From Geobacteraceae bacterium (GTDB lineage: Bacteria > Desulfobacterota > Desulfuromonadia > Geobacterales > Pseudopelobacteraceae), in contig JADKKR010000007.1 in NCBI GenBank assembly GCA_016720395.1, positions 124,001 to 188,000 on the forward strand: a DNA stretch of 64,000 nt, in the 5' to 3' direction. This document shows positions 19,409-26,207 of this stretch, piece after piece. Positions within the stretch are counted from its first letter, which is position 1. Each line of letters starts with the position of its first letter. A program made the translations under genes and the position numbers. The notes under the pieces were generated by a model. It was not told where the DNA came from. It searched no databases and worked only from the letters and a program-made list of their open reading frames with translations.

Positions 19409-20003
19409 GGATTGCCTTCAGGAACGGCTCCAGAAACCCCATCAGCCGGTCCACACATTCATCGACACTGCAACGGGCGGTATCAATTGAGCAGAGCGGT
19501 TCCAACGGCGGCTCATACGGCGCAGAAACCCCGGTGAAAGCCGGCAGTTCTCCCGTACGGGCCAGCTTATAGAACCCCTTGGGATCGCGCTCCTCGCAGA
19601 CCTGGATGGGTGTGTTGACATGCACCTCCAGGAAGGCATCTTCTCCGATGATCGAACGGGCCATCTCGCGGTCCTCGCGGTAGGGCGAGATAAAGGCGGT
19701 GACCACGATCAACCCGGCATCGTTCAGCAGGCGGGCCACCTCGGCGATCCGCCGGATGTTCTCGGTGCGGTCCCCGGGGGAAAAACCCAGGTCGCGATTG
19801 AGGCCATGGCGGACGTTATCGCCATCCAGCACATAGGCAGCATGGCCGCCATCCAGCAGGCGCCGCTCCAGGGCGCAGGCGATCGTCGACTTCCCGGCGC
19901 CGCTCAATCCGGTCAGCCAGAGGGTCGCCGGCTGCTGTTTCAAAAGAAGAGCCCGCTCCTCTCCGGTTACCTGCCCTGCATGCCAGACCACAGTCCGATT
20001 CAT
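19401..20003 (-). CDS. cysC: Adenylyl-sulfate (APS) kinase
   Basis: 200 residues with all CysC hallmarks: Walker A GLSGAGKST (32-40), DGDNVRHGLNRDLGFSP, FISPYREDR, DPKGFYKLAR and FTGVSAPYEPP. It phosphorylates APS to PAPS, the sulfate donor of sulfotransferases. No ATP sulfurylase (CysD/CysN) or reductase gene is nearby, so a role in assimilatory sulfate reduction is not suggested by context. A sulfotransferase lies about 3.5 kb upstream in the same direction (23548-24408). I start at ATG 20003 with GGGAG about eight bases upstream, not at an upstream in-frame codon at 20051. It overlaps the nucleotidyltransferase gene. Confidence 0.95.
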   Translation of the reverse strand: MNRTVVWHAGQVTGEERALLLKQQPATLWLTGLSGAGKSTIACALERRLLDGGHAAYVLDGDNVRHGLNRDLGFSPGDRTENIRRIAEVARLLNDAGLIVVTAFISPYREDREMARSIIGEDAFLEVHVNTPIQVCEERDPKGFYKLARTGELPAFTGVSAPYEPPLEPLCSIDTARCSVDECVDRLMGFLEPFLKAIHA

Positions 20004-20071
20004 ATCCTGCTCCCCATCTTCTTCAGGCTGATATTTTAATAACCCGGTCAAACCGGAGACTCTGATCTATT

Positions 20072-20217
20072 TTTCACGCACCAAAAGTAGGCGCTTCTAA
20101 GCGACGGCGCAACGAAATCCGGTTCCTTGAATGAGAGACACTAAATCCAGTCCGATGAATTGTATTGCTGGATACCCATTAGGTTGTGCGTTGCGTCGTC
20201 GCGTTCGCTGCGTGAAA
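20072..20217. repeat. Imperfect long inverted repeat between ABC exporter and cysC
   Basis: Left arms TTTCACGCA (20072-20080) and GCGACGGCGCAACG (20101-20114) are matched in reverse by CGTTGCGTCGTCGC (20189-20202) and TGCGTGAAA (20209-20217), with one mismatch and unequal spacers. The pair fills the 222-base gap between the exporter and the APS kinase. It resembles the remnant of a small non-coding mobile repeat; it has no T-run and no ORF inside. It may separate the transcription units. Confidence 0.55.
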
Positions 20218-20225
20218 CTGCTTTT

Positions 20226-22043
20226 TCAGGTTTCCGATCTCATTTCACGCATCTGCAAAAGCCATGATTGGGCGTAATGCCCCCCCGTTGCTACCAGCTG
20301 GTCATGGGTACCGGATTCTGTTATATGACCGTCCTGCATGACGTGGATCATGTCGGCATGCATGGCGGTGGTGAAGCGGTGGGTGATCATCACGGCCGTA
20401 TGCCCTTCGGTCAGCTCCCGGAATCTGCCCAGCCAATCGGACTCGGCCCAGGAATCCATAGCGCTGGTCGGTTCGTCCAGCGCTATGACGGCCGCATTGC
20501 GCAGGAATGCCCGCGCCAGGGCCACCCGCTGCCACTCTCCGACGCTCAGCTCCGCACCGCCGAACCATTTGCCCAGCACGGTGTCATACCCCTGCGGCAG
20601 TCGTTCGATGGGCAGGGCCGCACCGGCCGCACCGGCCGCCGCCCTGATCCGATCGCTGTCGGGGTTGGATGCCAGGTCACCCATGGCGATATTTTCGGCG
20701 GCGGTGGTATGGTAACGCACCGGCTCCTGAAAGAGGACCGTGATCCCGCGCCGCAGTTCGGCCGGATCGAACCGGCGCAGGTCAACGCCATCCAGCAGGA
20801 TTGAGCCCTCGTGAGGATCGTAAAAGCGGCAGAGGAGCTTGATCAGGGTGCTCTTGCCGGCTCCGTTGTGTCCGACGATGGCGGTCACCCGGCGGGCGGG
20901 AAGCGTCAGGGAGAAGCCGGACAAGGCATCCCGTTCGCTGCCGGGATAGCGGAAAGAAATGCCTTCGAAGCTGATACCATCCTGCAGGTTGGCCGGAACC
21001 GGCTGCGGATTGTCCGGCCGGGTGAGCTGCGGCTGCTGAGACAGGAATAAAAACAGGTTATCCAGGAAGAGGCTGCTGCGGTAGATGCGGCCGGCGCTCT
21101 CCATCAGCGAGCGGAGCAGCTTCTGCCCCTGCTGGAAGGCCTGGTAGCAGAGCACCAGGTCCCCGAGGCGCGCCAGTCCATTGGATACTCTCAGGAGCAT
21201 CCAGGCCATGCCCCCCAGTCCGCCCAGCCAGGCAATCGTTCCCGCCGCCAGTTCGGCTTTCATCTCGTCCCGGGACAGGGCCAGGCGGCCGGTGCGCAAT
21301 TGAGCACGCAGCCGCTGGAAGGCGCTGCGGTGATGGCTGCCCAGATCGAACAGGCGCATCTCAGCGGCACTGTTGCGCTCGGTCAGTATCCAGTCATAGT
21401 AACGGGTCCGGCGCTCGTTGGCGGTATTGGCAGTGCGCCACCTGTGTTCGCGCAGGACATAACGGCCGACCGCCCAGAGACCGGGCAGCGCGCTGCCGAT
21501 CAACAGAAACGGCAGCCAGAAGGCATAGGTGTGCAGCATCCCGGCCAGCACCAGCAGCGTCAGTCCGTTCTGAATCAGCGTACCCAGGCTCTCCAGCAGC
21601 ACGATCGGCTGGGAGATGGCGTCCACCCGCGCCCGGTGCAGCAGATCGTATGATTCGGGATTTTCGTAGAAGGCAACATCAAGTTCGAGGGCTTTTTGAT
21701 GGATCAGGGAGTGGATACTGTCCTGCACCAGTTCGGCCTGTGCCGTCCGTACCCAGGAGGCCAGGCTGTTCAGGAGCTGGCTGCCGACCCAGAGCAGGCC
21801 GATCAACCCTGCCGGGAGCCAGACAGGGGAGAACGCCGTCAGGCCGCCCTGGCTGGTGATTGCTGTTGAAAGGCTGTTCACCACCAGGCGGGTCAGATAC
21901 ACCAGCGCAGCCGGCATCAGCCCCTGGAGAAGCAGGAGTACACCCCAGGCCACGGTCCAGCCCCGGGCGGCATTCCAGACCAGACGAAGGCCCTGAAACA
22001 TGAGCGGAAGACATCTGAAAAATTCCTGCAGCGCCCTGTTCAT
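20226..22043 (-). CDS. Lasso-peptide ABC exporter (D protein), half-transporter
   Basis: 605 residues: a six-helix type I exporter membrane domain (about 15-310) fused to an ATPase domain. The ATPase has Walker A GHNGAGKSTL, signature LSVGEWQRVALARAF, Walker B VIALDEPTSAMD and an H-loop MITHRF. It should work as a homodimer to export the mature peptide and confer self-immunity. The ATG overlaps the stop of the B2 peptidase gene (ATGA), the usual B-D arrangement of lasso clusters. There is no N-terminal C39 peptidase domain, so leader removal must be done by B2. Confidence 0.9.
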   Translation of the reverse strand: MNRALQEFFRCLPLMFQGLRLVWNAARGWTVAWGVLLLLQGLMPAALVYLTRLVVNSLSTAITSQGGLTAFSPVWLPAGLIGLLWVGSQLLNSLASWVRTAQAELVQDSIHSLIHQKALELDVAFYENPESYDLLHRARVDAISQPIVLLESLGTLIQNGLTLLVLAGMLHTYAFWLPFLLIGSALPGLWAVGRYVLREHRWRTANTANERRTRYYDWILTERNSAAEMRLFDLGSHHRSAFQRLRAQLRTGRLALSRDEMKAELAAGTIAWLGGLGGMAWMLLRVSNGLARLGDLVLCYQAFQQGQKLLRSLMESAGRIYRSSLFLDNLFLFLSQQPQLTRPDNPQPVPANLQDGISFEGISFRYPGSERDALSGFSLTLPARRVTAIVGHNGAGKSTLIKLLCRFYDPHEGSILLDGVDLRRFDPAELRRGITVLFQEPVRYHTTAAENIAMGDLASNPDSDRIRAAAGAAGAALPIERLPQGYDTVLGKWFGGAELSVGEWQRVALARAFLRNAAVIALDEPTSAMDSWAESDWLGRFRELTEGHTAVMITHRFTTAMHADMIHVMQDGHITESGTHDQLVATGGHYAQSWLLQMREMRSET

Positions 22044-22522
22044 GAGCCTGTCCTGTCGTTATGAGGTTGCTGTCGTACGAAGGCTGAAATCGCAGAGAAT
22101 CGCTCAACCCCGCCGGCACCGGTCAGGATGGCATCACCGCAGCGTAGCCAGGCATGCGCGTCCATGGTTCCCGGCGTGCTCTCGACCCTTGCAACACCTA
22201 GATACAGTGCAGAGGCTACCCCGCGGCGCGACAGCATGACCATGCCGGTCAGCGCCTGTGCCAGGCAGGCGCTTTCCCAGTGCGTACGTGCGGCGGCAGC
22301 CTGTATGGCCCATCCAATCGCAGTCGTGTCAATCGGTATATCCTTCTCTGGTATCGATGAGGTTTCGCTCTGGGTAATTCCCAGTATCTTAGCGATCTTT
22401 CGAAAGGGGAACAGCAGGATGGCCGCACGCATCACGCCCAAAAGTATAAAAGCTTCCAGAAACAAACCACGCTCCGACCATGAGCGTGCGGAAAATTTGC
22501 GCAGATCGTCAATCAGCGACAC
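22040..22522 (-). CDS. Lasso-peptide leader peptidase B2 (transglutaminase-like)
   Basis: 160 residues. The protease-like core shows a catalytic cysteine at about residue 86 (HWESACLAQALTGMVML), a histidine at about 123 (MDAHAWLRCGD) and an Asp at about 130, the C-H-D triad of the transglutaminase-like B2 family that cleaves the leader and frees the core N-terminus. I chose the GTG at 22522 because it overlaps the end of the PqqD gene by 14 bases, has GAAGG upstream and gives the usual family length. The frame extends to 22678 only as a shadow of the PqqD gene. Residues 20-40 are hydrophobic. Confidence 0.9.
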   Translation of the reverse strand: MSLIDDLRKFSARSWSERGLFLEAFILLGVMRAAILLFPFRKIAKILGITQSETSSIPEKDIPIDTTAIGWAIQAAAARTHWESACLAQALTGMVMLSRRGVASALYLGVARVESTPGTMDAHAWLRCGDAILTGAGGVERFSAISAFVRQQPHNDRTGS

Positions 22523-22790
22523 GCACCAAACCTTCACGCTCCAATTCAGCCAGAAACGGGAGCACATCGGCACGGATCTGTTCCTGTGTCGCCTCGAACT
22601 CATCTCCCAGCCGGCCGCACAAATCCTCAACAACAACTGAAGTCTCAAGCAGCTCCCAGATGCGCCGCCCGATAGCATCCAGCGAGATATAGTTATTACC
22701 CGCCATATTGAGCAGCACGATTTCCTGATCCACCGGGGCGGTCATGATCCCCTCGGTACGGACTACGCGGGTGGTTGGTTCAATTGCCAT
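22509..22790 (-). CDS. PqqD-like RiPP recognition protein (lasso B1)
   Basis: 93 residues with the PqqD fold pattern: EIVLLNMAGNNYISLDAIGRRIWELLE, then a winged-helix second half ending FLAELEREGLVRVAD. In lasso pathways this stand-alone RRE binds the leader peptide and delivers the precursor to B2 and the cyclase. AGGAGAG lies nine bases before the ATG. It opens the second group of lasso genes (B1-B2-D), located after a hairpin terminator and 757 bases downstream of the sulfotransferase stop. Confidence 0.92.
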   Translation of the reverse strand: MAIEPTTRVVRTEGIMTAPVDQEIVLLNMAGNNYISLDAIGRRIWELLETSVVVEDLCGRLGDEFEATQEQIRADVLPFLAELEREGLVRVAD

Positions 22791-22908
22791 TATAACGCTC
22801 TCCTCTTATGTCTGTATTCCGACCGGTTAGACCAATTTACCCTTTTCGGTTAGGCAACTATTTTCTTATAAATTGTTCTTTTACCATGTATTCATCTATC
22901 TGTAAAAC

Positions 22909-22934
22909 AATAGGCGGCTATTATGCCGCCTATT
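22909..22934 (-). terminator. Hairpin terminator between sulfotransferase and PqqD genes
   Basis: A perfect 10-base stem AATAGGCGGC / GCCGCCTATT encloses a six-base loop. On the minus strand it is followed by GTTTTACA, a short T-run; on the plus strand by TGTTCTTT. It could end the first lasso transcript (precursor to sulfotransferase), so B1-B2-D may have their own promoter. Confidence 0.65.
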
Positions 22935-23431
22935 TGTTCTTTGCATATTGATGGAGTCACACCAAAAATCACAACCATTCCTGCCTGACTGAATTATCCC
23001 TTCTCAGCATTTTCAACATAATTGATGTTCCGGTATCATCATTTCATCTAAAATCACGCTTTAATCTGCATTGCACTAATCCATACTCAAGAATGAGTGT
23101 CTGGTCGGAATTTGGGTGGGAAGCAACATATTCATCAAACCGTTTTTCCAGCGCAATCCCATTATCGCGTCAACGATTGAAAGTCTTTTTCTTACGTGAT
23201 CTGCCTGCGCCAATACCTGTTCAATCACATAAACAGCCTCCACAAAGGACGCTTTGTTTTGAAGGTGTCAAATCAATAACTTACACACCAAAGTCGAGAA
23301 TGTGCGCGACCGCCAACCTCAATAAAATACTAAACGAATTAATCTGATAGTAACGTCACTGCTGTTTGAAAGGTTTATTCCAGTCCTGGATGATGAACTA
23401 TGAAATATGTTCAGCTATGTGCTGCATGTAC

Positions 23432-23533
23432 TTATCGGTCAACCAAACAGTGTCCATAAGAGCACAACCCGCATTTTTGGCAGAGCTGCTGTTCATCAAG
23501 CTCAATGCTGATACGTTCAATTTTTAGAGTCAC
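23432..23533 (-). CDS. Small Cys-rich ORF, hypothetical (33 residues)
   Basis: A GTG-started frame begins 14 bases after the sulfotransferase stop. It encodes MTLKIERISIELDEQQ followed by a tail with four cysteines (C18, C21, C24, C29 in CQKCGLCSYGHC). Spacing CxxCxxCx4C could bind a metal or be a substrate. The ribosome site is weak (GAG about 14 bases upstream). It may be a second peptide, a small accessory protein, or the end of a decayed gene. I do not recognise a family. Confidence 0.3.
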   Translation of the reverse strand: MTLKIERISIELDEQQLCQKCGLCSYGHCLVDR

Positions 23534-23547
23534 ATAGCATTTTCATC

Positions 23548-24408
23548 TCATACCGGATGGTTGTTCTCATCAAGATACCCAAAACGCCGCATAGCCTCAC
23601 CATGCACATCGATCAAGCGCTTCACCAAATGAGTTGGCAGCTCTTCCCGCCATCCGCCCACCTGCCCCTTACGGAAAAAACCACCTTGTGTCTGTGTCGG
23701 CTTCTCACAAAAATCGTTTTGCTTCTCCTGGCGCTGAAGTTCAGAAAAATCAGAAAATTCTACCGCTCGCTGGACTCGTTCGAAATCATATGGAAGGCCA
23801 CAAAACCTGACCACCTCACCAAAAAATTGTATCGGATCACGCTTCAGATCTTCATAACGAACCAGATGGACAGGAAGGCCGGAATCATCAAGCCAGCTCA
23901 CGACATGGTCACTCCAGTTTCCTAATTTCTGCTCCAACTGGTCACACAGACCTCCAATTGAGCGGGCAAGAGAGAATTCTTTGAGACACAACCCTTCAAC
24001 AGCTTTTTCCAGGCTCACGCCCCAGTGATTCGCAGTAGACGCAGCCATATCCAGAGGGTTCCGCAGAATATAAACCACGCCGGAAGTACAATCCGCGGGA
24101 AACAAGCCCTCGCCACGGTCGGTTTGCCGCCAACTATCATGAACCTTCATATACAACGCTTCTTTTTCTGCACGCGCCAAGCAGCGATATACACCAGGCC
24201 GTAATCGCTCAATAGTCTTATCATCCAGTGACGATGCCTCAACGCCGACCCATTCGTCAAACCAAGTCCGTGCACTGGCATTTGTCCCGCCTTTCAATCT
24301 GTTTATATCGGCAGGTTCACTGTTATCGTTAAGATAATTGTTCAACAGTATGCGCATCCAGGTATTGCCCGATTTGGGATATGAGGCCAGCCAGACGATC
24401 TTAGCCAT
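23548..24408 (-). CDS. PAPS-dependent sulfotransferase
   Basis: 286 residues. The 5'-phosphosulfate loop WLASYPKSGNTW (residues 6-17) and the 3'-phosphate-binding RNPLDMAAS (116-124) are both intact. The C-terminal RKGQVGGWREEL motif closes the PAPS site as in cytosolic-type sulfotransferases. It transfers sulfate from PAPS to a hydroxyl or amine. Its ATG overlaps the stop of the second HPr-kinase-like gene by 8 bases, placing it in the lasso operon; the single Tyr of the predicted core, or Ser/Thr, are candidate targets. Alternatively it sulfates the polysaccharide made next door. The start at 24408 is chosen over 24426 for the overlap and the family N-terminus. Confidence 0.9.
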   Translation of the reverse strand: MAKIVWLASYPKSGNTWMRILLNNYLNDNSEPADINRLKGGTNASARTWFDEWVGVEASSLDDKTIERLRPGVYRCLARAEKEALYMKVHDSWRQTDRGEGLFPADCTSGVVYILRNPLDMAASTANHWGVSLEKAVEGLCLKEFSLARSIGGLCDQLEQKLGNWSDHVVSWLDDSGLPVHLVRYEDLKRDPIQFFGEVVRFCGLPYDFERVQRAVEFSDFSELQRQEKQNDFCEKPTQTQGGFFRKGQVGGWREELPTHLVKRLIDVHGEAMRRFGYLDENNHPV

Positions 24409-25303
24409 GCAGGATAGCCTCCACAACTTCGTTCACGCTCCAGCCTTTTGCAGGCCTTTTGAGCCTGATCACTTCCACTTGAGTAACCAGCCTTGTTATC
24501 ACAGCAAATATCCCGGGGTGTTCTTCGGGAAACAAAGGACCGTAGATACAGTCCTGCAAAGCGGTGAATTTGGTGACGCCGCCCAGCACCTCCTGACTCA
24601 ACGTGGTACCATGATGACGTTCAAGCATATACACCGCTTTCAAAGGGGCCGGTAAAAGCGGCATATCCGACGGGACAAGCGGGACGACGACCTTGATACT
24701 TCGTAGAGGATTGCGATGGAGCTTGCTCACATCATGCCCCAAACGCACCGCGGTATCCTCACACAGGTTCAGTTTTGGCATTCCAGGGATAGCCACTGCC
24801 TCACCACGTTCATTCAGCTGCAGCACCGCGAGGTCATCGGCCAGCATGTTGTACCCACGCGTCAGCATCGCAGCCTGAGTGGTTGACTTGCCGGAACCTG
24901 ACTCTCCCGAAATGGCAACTGCACCCCGAGGTGTAATGACCACATTAGCATGCAACACCAGTAGGCCGCGCTGGCGTAACAGGGCCGCTAAAACAATCGT
25001 GAGAAGATAGGCACAGATTACCTTATCCTCTGCATCGCTACCACGCTCGAGAGTTATTTTGGTGCCGTTCTCCACCAATAATTTTCCACCACGTTTGCCG
25101 CCATAGCACACAAATCGCCCCGGAGCCGCCTGCCAGTTAGCACCTTTTGCGGCGGGTGAACAATTCGATTCGGCAATCACACCCTCGACAACCGTGACAT
25201 CAGCCGCTGTTTCCTCAAGTGCCATAGGCAGCAGCGGACATTGGAATGGCATTGACATCACAAATCCATAGATGCGGTACTTATAAGTCATTAAACAATC
25301 CAT
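24401..25303 (-). CDS. HPr-kinase-like protein 2 (lasso tailoring kinase candidate)
   Basis: 300 residues. The P-loop ISGESGSGKSTT (133-142) is followed by LADDLAVL, the arrangement of the HPr kinase/phosphorylase C-terminal domain. H119 in VLHAN precedes it, as in lasso-type homologues. It lacks the N-terminal DRTGG-like domain of true HprK and no HPr gene is nearby. Homologues in the paeninodin-type lasso clusters phosphorylate the precursor. The C-terminal RLKRPAKGWSVNEVV resembles RLKRPWQPWTVSVLA of the preceding gene, so the two are paralogues of low identity. The start is ATG 25303 or ATG 25291; both have weak ribosome sites. Confidence 0.85.
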   Translation of the reverse strand: MDCLMTYKYRIYGFVMSMPFQCPLLPMALEETAADVTVVEGVIAESNCSPAAKGANWQAAPGRFVCYGGKRGGKLLVENGTKITLERGSDAEDKVICAYLLTIVLAALLRQRGLLVLHANVVITPRGAVAISGESGSGKSTTQAAMLTRGYNMLADDLAVLQLNERGEAVAIPGMPKLNLCEDTAVRLGHDVSKLHRNPLRSIKVVVPLVPSDMPLLPAPLKAVYMLERHHGTTLSQEVLGGVTKFTALQDCIYGPLFPEEHPGIFAVITRLVTQVEVIRLKRPAKGWSVNEVVEAILHG

Positions 25304-25313
25304 TGGGTTAAAT

Positions 25314-26207
25314 TTATCCGGGTAAGGGATCAAGCTGTATAGTTGCAAGATGCTCTTCCACAAGGTCTGCCAACACACTTACAGTCCACGGTTGCCACGG
25401 CCGTTTCAATCGAGACATCGGGACGTGTTGTGAGAGATTTGAAGCGAAACGCATGAATGTAATACGGTCACACTGTGCATCTGCGATTTGGCTGTTATAC
25501 ATTATGGCCCCCAGCATACTGAACCAATTGCTGGCGTCTGCGCTTTCCAGCAGGCAATCATTTTTTCTGTAGATACCCAGTCGATACACGGCACGCAGTG
25601 GATAAGTGGAATGGTGCTCATCCTGCATGACCGGCGTAAAGGATTTACGTCTCGTATCATGTTGTGGCAGTGAACTGTTTTCAATACCAAATCCTTTGAG
25701 GACATCCGGCCAAAGGACCACCGTGCTGGATGTCGGCAGAATGCTGATCACTCCGCCTGCATTCAGCTCGGCCGCCGTCAGATCGTCAGCTAGCACCGTC
25801 CATCCCCGTCGCTGAAGCTCCATGAGCAGGGTCGATTTTCCCGCACCCGAATCACCCGCCAGCAGAATGGCACCATGTTCGTTTCCAACAGCAGCAGCGT
25901 GAAAGGCCACTTTTCCCTGTTGGTAGAGTAGCGCGGCCAGAGGGGCCATGCACAGGTTGCGTTCAATTGTTGCAACATCAGCGCCAACGGCCGCATCAAT
26001 AGTAACCCGCCGCCCATCTTCAACCAGATAACGGGCCACATCAGGCACATCCAGCAGAAACCGTCGTTGATGTGCCTGCCAGAGCACACCAGCAGCGCTG
26101 ACAGTCTCCAGTACCGGCTTCACCGCATCAGCAGCAACGACCACATCCCGCAGGAATTCCGGCAATATGTTACTGTACTCAATAGTTTCTTTCATGGCAT
26201 CATTCAT
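25314..26207 (-). CDS. HPr-kinase-like protein 1 (lasso tailoring kinase candidate)
   Basis: 297 residues. The N-terminal half (about 1-100) is a strand-rich domain; the kinase part carries H103 (AFHAAAV), P-loop LLAGDSGAGKSTLL (115-128) and LADDLTAAEL. It overlaps the cyclase stop by 8 bases and is followed within 10 bases by its paralogue. Expected activity is ATP-dependent phosphorylation of a Ser/Thr of the lasso precursor in the cytoplasm before cyclisation. Two such genes in one cluster are unusual and may act in sequence or one may have become regulatory. Confidence 0.85.
   Translation of the reverse strand: MNDAMKETIEYSNILPEFLRDVVVAADAVKPVLETVSAAGVLWQAHQRRFLLDVPDVARYLVEDGRRVTIDAAVGADVATIERNLCMAPLAALLYQQGKVAFHAAAVGNEHGAILLAGDSGAGKSTLLMELQRRGWTVLADDLTAAELNAGGVISILPTSSTVVLWPDVLKGFGIENSSLPQHDTRRKSFTPVMQDEHHSTYPLRAVYRLGIYRKNDCLLESADASNWFSMLGAIMYNSQIADAQCDRITFMRFASNLSQHVPMSRLKRPWQPWTVSVLADLVEEHLATIQLDPLPG

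Larger units (their letters stand above)
22791..23547. other. 757-base gap inside the lasso locus
   Basis: No confident gene fills this stretch. It holds a hairpin terminator (22909-22934), a small Cys-rich frame (23432-23533), and, on the minus strand between about 23050 and 23260, two coding-like fragments in different frames. One reads IEQVLAQADHVRKRLSIVDA; the other reads ALEKRFDEYVASHPNSDQTL and ends KRDFR. These look like a decayed gene that I cannot identify. A plus-strand frame at 23093-23347 has no ribosome site and no recognisable motif. Confidence 0.6.

Noticed and set aside
19401..20003. cysC as part of assimilatory sulfate reduction
   Set aside because: No cysD, cysN, cysH or sulfite reductase gene is nearby, while a PAPS-using sulfotransferase is in the same gene group; not excluded genome-wide.
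23093..23347. Plus-strand 84-residue frame inside the lasso locus
   Set aside because: No ribosome site and no motif; the minus strand looks more coding there, though broken.
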